Positions 1 through 5,262 of a DNA stretch of 6,077 bases are shown one piece after another. How positions within the stretch are numbered: the stretch's first letter is position 1; the number at the start of each line of letters is the position of its first letter. This DNA is from Planctomycetota bacterium. Its GTDB lineage: Bacteria > Planctomycetota > UBA8742 > SKZP01. The translations under genes were made by a program, and so were the position numbers. The stretch is taken from the NCBI GenBank assembly GCA_007127275.1, contig SKZP01000512.1, positions 1-6,077 on the forward strand, given 5' to 3'. The notes under the pieces are model-generated. The model made no database searches. It was not told where the DNA came from and saw only the letters and a list, made by a program, of their open reading frames with translations.

Positions 1-1350
1 CAGAAGTAACATCAGGATCAGTGTCAGCACGGCCTCAAGGAGCAGAATTGCCAGAGTGAGCGCATGTACCGCAAACAGCGTGTCGACGGCGAGGATCAGT
101 GCGCTGCCAAGCCAGGTCGCCGCGACGGGGCTTGTGCCGGCGAGCATTGCATGAGCGTAGCCAACAGCGCGAATTGCGCCGGCGCACAACAGCAACGCAA
201 CGGCGGCGACCACCGAGGCCGCGAAGGGCTGCTGCTGCGCCAAGACAACGCCTTGTTCCAGCGCAAGCATTCCACTCAACGTGGCAAGCGAGGCGACACT
301 CGCAAGCGCGACGAGCGTAGCGGCACGCAGCGCGGAGTGTTGCGCATGCTCTTCAAGACGGCCGCGCAAGGTGTACATGTGCGTGACGACCAGCGCCTTC
401 GCGACAAGCACCGCGGTTAGAAGCAGTGCGTCGAGCAGCAGGACAAGCGCGGGAACCGGCCAGGCAAGGAGGGGTGCGCACGCAGCGAGCAGCAAGGAGC
501 CAAGCGCGACTGCGCAAGCAAGCCGGGCAATGTCGTTCAACGTGAGGCTCACCGGATGGCGACGGTGTACACCCTGCAGCGAAAATGCAACGAGGCGCAC
601 CGCGGCGACGAGAGCCAGCCAGGTCCATGACACGTCACCGAGCGTATCCGTGGCGGCAAGCGCAAGCCCCATCACGAGTACTGCAACGGCCGTGTCGAGC
701 AGGAGCCGCGCCACCTGCGGGGCCCGTTCCCGCATCCCCTTGCGAGTTAGCGCGCCGAACAGTGCGGCGACCAGGCACGCAAAAATCAGGCGCACGTCCG
801 TGACGACGCCCACCCGGCGCACGTAGGTGGCGTCGCAGGCGAGCTTCTCCGGCAAGATGCGCTCGCGGTAAAAGGCCTCGAGGTCGGCAACGCCCGGTGG
901 ATACCGCTCCGACTCATTGCGAAAGCGCAACTGGGTAAGCCCGAAGATGCCAGGGCGCACGGAAAGAACTGTCTGCCAGCGCTCGTCCTCGAGGTCGACG
1001 AACCGCTCGACTTCCGGCCGCGGCCCAACGAGGCTCATGTCGCCGCGCAACACGTTGATCAGTTGTGGCAACTCGTCGAGCTTCGTGCGCTCGAGCAAAC
1101 GGCCCAGCCGCGTAAGCCGGGCGTCGTAGCGCCGCGTCAAGAGGGGGCCCTGGCGCGGCAACCTGTTTGGCATTTTGCGAAACTTCGCCATGTAAAACGG
1201 TTTGCCACCACGGCCGAGGCGTCGCTGCCAAAAAAAGACGGGTCCGGGACTGTCGAGCTTGATTGCCAGCGCAAGCAAGGCAAACAGCGGAGCCGAGACC
1301 AACAGGAGTAGTGTCGCACCGAGAAGGTCCAAGCCACGTTTGAGCATCAT
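1..1350 (-). CDS. PglC-type polyprenyl-phosphate sugar-1-phosphate transferase with C-terminal polytopic membrane extension (partial, C-terminus beyond window)
   Basis: The frame is open from ATG at 1350 down to base 1, giving 450 residues with no stop; an in-frame TAA lies at 1405-1407. Seen: an N-terminal hydrophobic helix (about residues 10-30), then DSPGPVFF (33-40), KFRKM (56-60), RLTRLGRLL (78-86), LDELPQLINVLRGDMSLVGPRP (91-112) and RPGIFGLTQ (132-140), then an ILPEKL (165-170) region. These are the hallmarks of the bacterial sugar transferase family, with Asp92-Glu93 as the catalytic dyad. Such enzymes move a sugar phosphate from a UDP-sugar to undecaprenyl phosphate at the inner membrane and start glycan assembly. 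Catalytic homology ends near residue 195. The remaining 250 residues hold about seven or eight predicted membrane spans (roughly 216-233, 241-256, 274-296, 299-324, 340-358, 377-396, 407-450), which is unusual. I chose ATG 1350 because family members begin a few residues before a KR..D motif; ATG 1347, GTG 1353 and GTG 1404 are alternatives, and none has a clear Shine-Dalgarno site. The donor sugar cannot be read from the sequence. Confidence 0.88.
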   Translation of the reverse strand, partial: MMLKRGLDLLGATLLLLVSAPLFALLALAIKLDSPGPVFFWQRRLGRGGKPFYMAKFRKMPNRLPRQGPLLTRRYDARLTRLGRLLERTKLDELPQLINVLRGDMSLVGPRPEVERFVDLEDERWQTVLSVRPGIFGLTQLRFRNESERYPPGVADLEAFYRERILPEKLACDATYVRRVGVVTDVRLIFACLVAALFGALTRKGMRERAPQVARLLLDTAVAVLVMGLALAATDTLGDVSWTWLALVAAVRLVAFSLQGVHRRHPVSLTLNDIARLACAVALGSLLLAACAPLLAWPVPALVLLLDALLLTAVLVAKALVVTHMYTLRGRLEEHAQHSALRAATLVALASVASLATLSGMLALEQGVVLAQQQPFAASVVAAVALLLCAGAIRAVGYAHAMLAGTSPVAATWLGSALILAVDTLFAVHALTLAILLLEAVLTLILMLLL

Positions 1351-1375
1351 CACAAGAGGGAAAGGTGGATTCGGC

Positions 1376-1465
1376 CGCGAACGGTTTTTCGGGTGGTGGC
1401 CCACTTAATCCGGTGCCGGCGGAAGATGCGCGGCGGGCCAACCGGTATTCGCTAACGCGAACGGT
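1376..1465. repeat. 10-bp direct repeat CGCGAACGGT, two copies 80 bp apart
   Basis: CGCGAACGGT occurs at 1376-1385 and again at 1456-1465, both within the divergent intergenic region. The right copy is also one arm of the hairpin at 1441-1465. The two copies could be binding sites for one regulator. A chance match of this length is uncommon in 154 bp but not excluded. Confidence 0.4.
1441..1465. promoter_or_regulatory. Bulged inverted repeat upstream of the LegB-like gene
   Basis: The left arm ACCG-(GTA)-TTCGC (1441-1452) pairs with the right arm GCGAACGGT (1457-1465) around the loop TAAC. This makes a 9-bp stem with a 3-base bulge. It sits 39 bases before the dehydratase start codon. It could be an operator or a structure in the 5' leader. 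It has no T tract, so it does not look like an intrinsic terminator. Confidence 0.4.
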
Positions 1466-1504
1466 CGGCTCTCTTACTCATTCACCGTCGTTTTCCCCCG
1501 CAAC

Positions 1505-2509
1505 ATGAACACCACCACGAATCCCCAAAGCATCTTCGTCACCGGCGCGGGCGGCTTCATTGGCAGCCACCTCGTCGAGCACCTCGCGCGCCGCGGTCAC
1601 CGTGTCCGGGCGCTGGTGCGTTACTGCTCGAGCGGCAGCGTCGGGCTACTCGCGCAGATCTCGCCGAGCGTGCTGCAGGACGTCGACGTCGTCTACGGCG
1701 ACGTGCGCGACACCGAGCAGATGGATGCGCTTGCCGCGGGATGCGAAGCCGTCGTCCATCTCGCCGCGTTGATTGGCATTCCGTACTCCTACGAGGCGCC
1801 GCGCTCATATGTGGCGACGAACGTTACAGGCACACAGAATGTGCTTGAAGCGGCGCGACGGCGTGACCTTACGCGGGTGGTGGTTACCTCAACGAGCGAG
1901 GTGTACGGCACGGCACAACACACTCCCATCCGCGAGGATCACCGCCTGCACCCGCAGTCCCCCTACGCCGCAAGCAAAGTGGCTGCCGACCAACTCGGAC
2001 TTAGCTACCAGCGCAGCTTCGGCTTGCCAGTGGTCGTGGCGCGGCCGTTCAACACCTACGGCCCCAGGCAGTCACAACGGGCGGTGATTCCCACCATTGC
2101 CGCGCAGGTGCTCTCGCGCGGAGACGGTCGCATCCAACTCGGCGCGACGGCTCCTCGCCGGGACCTCACGTTCGTCGAGGATACCGTCGAGGCGTTCCGC
2201 TTGCTCGTCGAAGCTCCGCATGAATCTGTGGCCGGCGAAACCTTCAACTTCGCCTCCGGAACTTCCGTCACCGTCGGCGAACTGGCGCAGCACATTGGCG
2301 AGCTTGCCGGTCACGGGGACGTCGAGGTGGTGCGGGATTCGCAACGACTACGCCCGGACTCGAGTGAAGTGCTGTTACTGGAAGGGGACGCGAGCCAGGC
2401 ACGTGAACGCCTCGGGTGGCAGCCGCGGACAGGTTTGCGCGACGGCCTCACCAAGGTGCTCGCCTACATGCGAAGCCGCCCGGTTGCGCCGCTGACCTAC
2501 TGCACATGA
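1505..2509 (+). CDS. LegB-like NAD-dependent nucleotide-sugar 4,6-dehydratase (extended SDR family)
   Basis: The protein has 334 residues, a normal length for this family. Seen: the Rossmann motif TGAGGFIG (13-20, glycines 14, 17 and 20), GDVRD (65-69), the family stretch AALIGIPYSY (87-96), TSTSEVYG (128-135), the catalytic SPYAASK with Tyr154 and Lys158, RPFNTYGPRQ (180-189) and RDLTFVED (219-226). The pattern best fits LegB-type enzymes, which convert a UDP- or GDP-linked N-acetylglucosamine to its 4-keto-6-deoxy form for amino sugars such as legionaminic acid. Ser131 stands where RmlB-type dehydratases have Asp, which fits LegB rather than RmlB. A 4-epimerase is the alternative. The ATG at 1505 is the only plausible start: it leads directly into the first beta strand, and no in-frame ATG precedes it. 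It lacks a visible Shine-Dalgarno site. The divergent sugar transferase supports a glycan role. No LegC-type aminotransferase follows, so the end product is unknown. Confidence 0.87.
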   Translation: MNTTTNPQSIFVTGAGGFIGSHLVEHLARRGHRVRALVRYCSSGSVGLLAQISPSVLQDVDVVYGDVRDTEQMDALAAGCEAVVHLAALIGIPYSYEAPRSYVATNVTGTQNVLEAARRRDLTRVVVTSTSEVYGTAQHTPIREDHRLHPQSPYAASKVAADQLGLSYQRSFGLPVVVARPFNTYGPRQSQRAVIPTIAAQVLSRGDGRIQLGATAPRRDLTFVEDTVEAFRLLVEAPHESVAGETFNFASGTSVTVGELAQHIGELAGHGDVEVVRDSQRLRPDSSEVLLLEGDASQARERLGWQPRTGLRDGLTKVLAYMRSRPVAPLTYCT

Positions 2510-2565
2510 AACTCGACCTCGAAGCAGCGGCACCAGTACCGAGGAGCAACGGCATTCCCGCCAAG

Positions 2566-2586
2566 CCCTCCGACTTCGTCGGTGGG
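2566..2586. terminator. Hairpin downstream of LegB-like gene, possible terminator
   Basis: CCC-T-CCGAC (2566-2574), loop TTC, then GTCGG-T-GGG (2578-2586) form an 8-bp GC-rich stem with one T-T mismatch. It lies 57 bases after the dehydratase stop, in the gap between two convergent genes. No run of T follows on either strand, so intrinsic termination is unproven. Confidence 0.35.
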
Positions 2587-2632
2587 TCGTATGCACATCC
2601 CGGATGCCGCTGTCACGACCTCGGCGAAGCCC

Positions 2633-2653
2633 CGCCGGTGAACTCCACCGGCG
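2633..2653. terminator. Perfect 8-bp hairpin between convergent genes, possible bidirectional terminator
   Basis: CGCCGGTG (2633-2640) and CACCGGCG (2646-2653) pair perfectly around the loop AACTC. The stem begins 13 bases beyond the stop codon of the minus-strand E1 gene, a usual place for a terminator. There is no T tract on either side. It could stop transcription weakly from both directions or protect the 3' end of the E1 mRNA. Confidence 0.45.
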
Positions 2654-2665
2654 ACCCACGAACCG

Positions 2666-4951
2666 TTACTCTTGAATCTCCAAGAGCCGTTGTGTCGGTT
2701 CGTATGTGCGCTCGAGCAGCGTCAGCGCGGCGCGTACAATGTCGTGGGGCTGGACGAGCACGTGGTCGGCGGCGGGGCCTAGTGGAATGAAGGTGTCTTC
2801 GCTAGTGATTCGCGACAAGGCACCGCGGTAGCCAGCGTCGATTAGCGCGGTGAAGATGGCTTCGCTGACGCCGCCGGTGCGGCGAGTTTCGTCGACGACG
2901 AGCACGTGGCCGGTGGCGCGCGCCTCGCGGACAATGTCCTCCACGGGCAACGGGTTGAGCCAGCGCAGATCCAGAACGCGGCACTTGATGCCGTGGGATT
3001 TCTCCAGCGTGCGCGCCGCTTGCAGGCTCATCCGCACGCCGTTGGCGAAGCTGATCACGGTGAGGTCGGCGCCGTTGCCCCAGGTGCGGCCCTTGCCGAG
3101 CGGGACGTATTCGTCGCTCTCCCCCGGCTTCGGATACTCACTCGTCCAGAGGCCGTCCCCTTCCTCGTAAAGATCCCGAGTCATATACAGTGCAATGGGC
3201 TCCAGAAACGCGCAGACCGCACCGTCGACTCGTGCGGCCGCCACGCACGTGCGCAGCAACCGTACCGCGTCGTCGCCACGGCTCGGGCAGGCAATGATCA
3301 GCCCGGGAATGTCCCGTAGCGCGGCGACGGAGTTGTCGTTGTGAAAGTGGCCGCCGAAGCCTTTCTGGTAGGCGAACGACGCAATGCGCACGACCATGGG
3401 ATTGCGGTACTGGCCGTTGCTGAAGAATTGCAGCGAGGCCGCTTCGCCGCGGATCTGGTCCTCGGCGTTGTGGTAGTAGGCGAGGTACTGAATCTCCGGA
3501 ATGGGCAGGCAGCCGAGGTGGCCCGCGCCAAGCCCCAAGCCGAGCACGCTTTGCTCATCCAGCAGCGTGTCGAAGACGCGGCCCACCCCGGCGCGGCGCT
3601 GGAGCTCCGCGGTGACGTGGTACACCCCCCCTTTGCTCGACACGTCCTCGCCGAAGATCAACGCTTCCGGCACCTTCACAAGCGTATCCCCCAAGGCACG
3701 GTTGAGCAGCACGGCAAGGTGGCGCGGCTTGTCCTCCTCGGGGAGCTTGCCGTCCCAGAATGCCCGGCGGACCCGCTCGTCGACGGGACGCTTCACCTCC
3801 GCCTCCACGGCGCCAGGCGTCTGCGGCGCAAGCGGGGCCACAACTTCTTGCGCACTTTCGAGGCGCGGCCGCGTCACCGCATGCTCGGCCCGCTGGCGCA
3901 CTTCGTCGCGCACCTTTGCGTAGAGCTCGAGCACCTCCGGTGGTGTCAACCAGCCGTTGTCGACCAAGAGCCGCGCGGTGTGCAGCAACGGGTCGTTCGC
4001 CTCCGTTTGCTCAATCTCCTCTTCGCTGCGGTAGGTCTGCTCGACATCCGAGCCAGCGTGGCCGAGCAGGCGCACCATGTCGAGGTGCAGAAACGCCGGG
4101 CGCCGCGTGGTGCGCACGTATTGAATCAGCGAGCTTGCCGCGCGGTGCGTCTCGACAATGCTCAAGCCGCTCGCCGAGGCAAAGCGCAGCCCTGGCCGGC
4201 CGCTCATGCTTGCCGTGACCCAGCCGCGGGGCGTCGAGACGCTGATGCCAAGGCCGTTGTCCTCGCAGATCATCAACAACGGCACGGGGATATTGCGAAA
4301 CGACGACCAGCAGGCGCCGTTGATTGCGCCGGCGGCGGTGGAGTGATTGACCGAGGCGTCGCCGAAGCTTGCGACAATGATGGAATCTTGCGGCATCCCC
4401 TCGAGCAGCGCGAGCCGCAGGCGCCGCATCCGGTCGAGCGAGATGGCCGCGCCGAGCGCTTTGGGCAGGTGCGAGGCAATGGTCGAGGTCTGCGGCGGAA
4501 TAAATAGCTCCCTGCGGCCGAAGACCTTGTGGCGGCCGCCGGCAATGGGCTCGTCCCGCGCGGCAACGACGCCGAGCATCACGTCTGCAAGCCCGTCAAC
4601 CCCTGGCACCTGCCGCGCACGTTCCAGATAAAACCCGCCGGAGCGGTAGTGCAGAAACGCCATGTCGCTGGGCTCGAGCGCCGCCGCCACCGCCGCGTTG
4701 CCTTCGTGGCCCGAAGAGCCAATTGTGTAGAAACTTGCGTTGCTCGCTCGCAACTGTCGCGCCATCAGGTCGAGGTGGCGCGAGCCAATCTGCGACTCGA
4801 AGATGCGGATCGCCGCCGCGGCGCTCAACGTCGCCCCGGGCTCCGCTGGCTGCGAACGCTCCGCCTCCGGCCGCCGCCCCACGCGCGGCATCATCTCGGA
4901 GACTCGCGAGGCAAAGTTCTGATCCACCACCACCGCCCGATTAACCGCCAT
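2666..4951 (-). CDS. Single-chain 2-oxoacid dehydrogenase E1 (alpha-beta fusion), thiamine diphosphate-dependent
   Basis: The 761-residue protein is an E1-alpha-like half (about 45-365), a linker rich in Pro, Ala and Glu (about 365-390) and an E1-beta-like half (about 395-761). Alpha-half landmarks are FYTIGSSGHEGN (74-85), LHYR (100-103) and a thiamine diphosphate/metal site of GDAS (197-200) with EDNGLGIS (230-237). Beta-half landmarks are FGEDVSSKGGVY (433-444), the likely catalytic glutamate in LDEQSVLGLGLGAG (Glu466), FGGHFHND (532-539) and DLRWLNPLP (661-669). E1 decarboxylates a 2-oxoacid and passes the acyl group to the lipoyl arm of an E2. The E1-beta features and two-half layout suggest a branched-chain or pyruvate-type oxoacid, but the substrate is not readable. 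Most bacteria encode the halves as separate genes, though fused forms are known. No E2 or E3 gene is in the window. The start ATG at 4951 has a good Shine-Dalgarno site. The gene is convergent with the dehydratase. Confidence 0.92.
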   Translation of the reverse strand: MAVNRAVVVDQNFASRVSEMMPRVGRRPEAERSQPAEPGATLSAAAAIRIFESQIGSRHLDLMARQLRASNASFYTIGSSGHEGNAAVAAALEPSDMAFLHYRSGGFYLERARQVPGVDGLADVMLGVVAARDEPIAGGRHKVFGRRELFIPPQTSTIASHLPKALGAAISLDRMRRLRLALLEGMPQDSIIVASFGDASVNHSTAAGAINGACWSSFRNIPVPLLMICEDNGLGISVSTPRGWVTASMSGRPGLRFASASGLSIVETHRAASSLIQYVRTTRRPAFLHLDMVRLLGHAGSDVEQTYRSEEEIEQTEANDPLLHTARLLVDNGWLTPPEVLELYAKVRDEVRQRAEHAVTRPRLESAQEVVAPLAPQTPGAVEAEVKRPVDERVRRAFWDGKLPEEDKPRHLAVLLNRALGDTLVKVPEALIFGEDVSSKGGVYHVTAELQRRAGVGRVFDTLLDEQSVLGLGLGAGHLGCLPIPEIQYLAYYHNAEDQIRGEAASLQFFSNGQYRNPMVVRIASFAYQKGFGGHFHNDNSVAALRDIPGLIIACPSRGDDAVRLLRTCVAAARVDGAVCAFLEPIALYMTRDLYEEGDGLWTSEYPKPGESDEYVPLGKGRTWGNGADLTVISFANGVRMSLQAARTLEKSHGIKCRVLDLRWLNPLPVEDIVREARATGHVLVVDETRRTGGVSEAIFTALIDAGYRGALSRITSEDTFIPLGPAADHVLVQPHDIVRAALTLLERTYEPTQRLLEIQE

Positions 4952-4957
4952 CTCGCG

Positions 4958-4965
4958 CCCTCCCC
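4958..4965 (-). promoter_or_regulatory. Ribosome binding site of the E1 gene
   Basis: The minus strand reads GGGGAGGG here. The GGAGG core ends 7 bases before the ATG at 4951, which is near-ideal spacing and supports that start codon. Confidence 0.75.
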
Positions 4966-4995
4966 AACCTGCGCCTCAAGCGCCCCGTAGCACAA

Positions 4996-5007
4996 CGTTG
5001 CGCAACG
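4996..5007. promoter_or_regulatory. Perfect 12-bp palindrome, candidate operator upstream of E1
   Basis: CGTTGCGCAACG is its own reverse complement. It lies 44 bases upstream of the E1 start codon and just downstream of the weak minus-strand promoter candidate. That position suits a dimeric repressor. No known regulator motif is recognised with confidence. Confidence 0.45.
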
Positions 5008-5083
5008 CGGTCTACCACCCACTCCACGCCCCGCCAAGACGCTCCTGTGGAGGGGGGGCAGCCGACTCTTGTTGGGACACGGA

Positions 5084-5101
5084 ATACCGCATCTACGGTA
5101 T
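5084..5101. promoter_or_regulatory. 6-bp inverted repeat in divergent promoter region
   Basis: ATACCG (5084-5089) and CGGTAT (5096-5101) are perfect inverted arms around the 6-base spacer CATCTA. The 18-bp layout resembles a dimeric regulator site, and it lies between the two divergent starts. The arms are short, so this may be chance. Confidence 0.35.
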
Positions 5102-5251
5102 GTAACGCAGGCGGACATCTGTTCCCGCCCGTACGCAACGAACCAGTCGGGATATCTCGGCCGCCACCTCGAACGAAGGAACGAATTCGCTTGCGCGGGC
5201 TATCACTATACGTGTGCGCGTGAACCGGGTACGCTGCGGCGCAGGTAGCCC

Positions 5252-5258
5252 GGAGGAG
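5252..5258 (+). promoter_or_regulatory. Ribosome binding site of the membrane-anchored protein gene
   Basis: GGAGGAG, with its GGAGG core ending 6 bases before GTG at 5263, is the strongest Shine-Dalgarno match in the window. It favours the GTG start over the ATG nine codons later at 5290, which has only a GAGG in front of it. Confidence 0.7.
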
Positions 5259-5262
5259 TGGA

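Larger units (their letters stand above)
1351..1504. promoter_or_regulatory. Divergent intergenic region between sugar transferase and LegB-like dehydratase
   Basis: This 154-bp gap separates two divergently transcribed glycan genes, so both promoters should lie in it. I see no good -35/-10 pair on either strand. It holds a hairpin at 1441-1465 and two copies of CGCGAACGGT (1376-1385 and 1456-1465), listed separately. The 40 bases before the dehydratase ATG are pyrimidine-rich and have no Shine-Dalgarno match. A shared regulator for the two genes is inference only. Confidence 0.45.
4952..5262. other. Divergent intergenic region between E1 and the membrane-anchored protein
   Basis: This 311-bp stretch separates two outward-facing genes. 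It holds the two Shine-Dalgarno sites, a perfect palindrome (4996-5007), an inverted repeat (5084-5101) and a G tract at 5052-5058. On the plus strand a weak -10-like TATACG at 5207-5212 lies in an AT-richer patch about 50 bases before the GTG start, but I see no convincing -35 at the right distance. On the minus strand TTGGCG and TAGACC with a 17-base spacer (about 5008-5036) is a weak promoter candidate for E1. I see no coding sequence: the reverse frame running through part of it gives an arginine- and proline-rich shadow peptide. Confidence 0.5.

Noticed and set aside
64..826. Plus-strand open frames opposite the sugar transferase extension
   Set aside because: They are low-complexity Arg, Ala and Ser peptides. 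The minus strand continues in frame from a certain catalytic domain and has a convincing membrane-protein pattern.
2506..2790. A possible 94-codon gene starting at ATG 2506, overlapping the dehydratase stop as ATGA
   Set aside because: The overlap looks like translational coupling, but the peptide becomes arginine-rich, runs antisense into the conserved C-terminus of E1 and resembles no aminotransferase or other pathway protein.
3341..4507. A 388-codon plus-strand open frame inside the E1 gene
   Set aside because: It is the antisense shadow of a GC-rich coding region. The minus strand encodes clear E1 motifs throughout, and the plus-strand peptide has no recognisable domain.
5052..5058. A run of seven G at 5052-5058
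   Set aside because: A single short G run is expected in GC-rich intergenic DNA. No further G runs lie nearby to make a quadruplex, and it falls in no gene whose reading frame it could switch.
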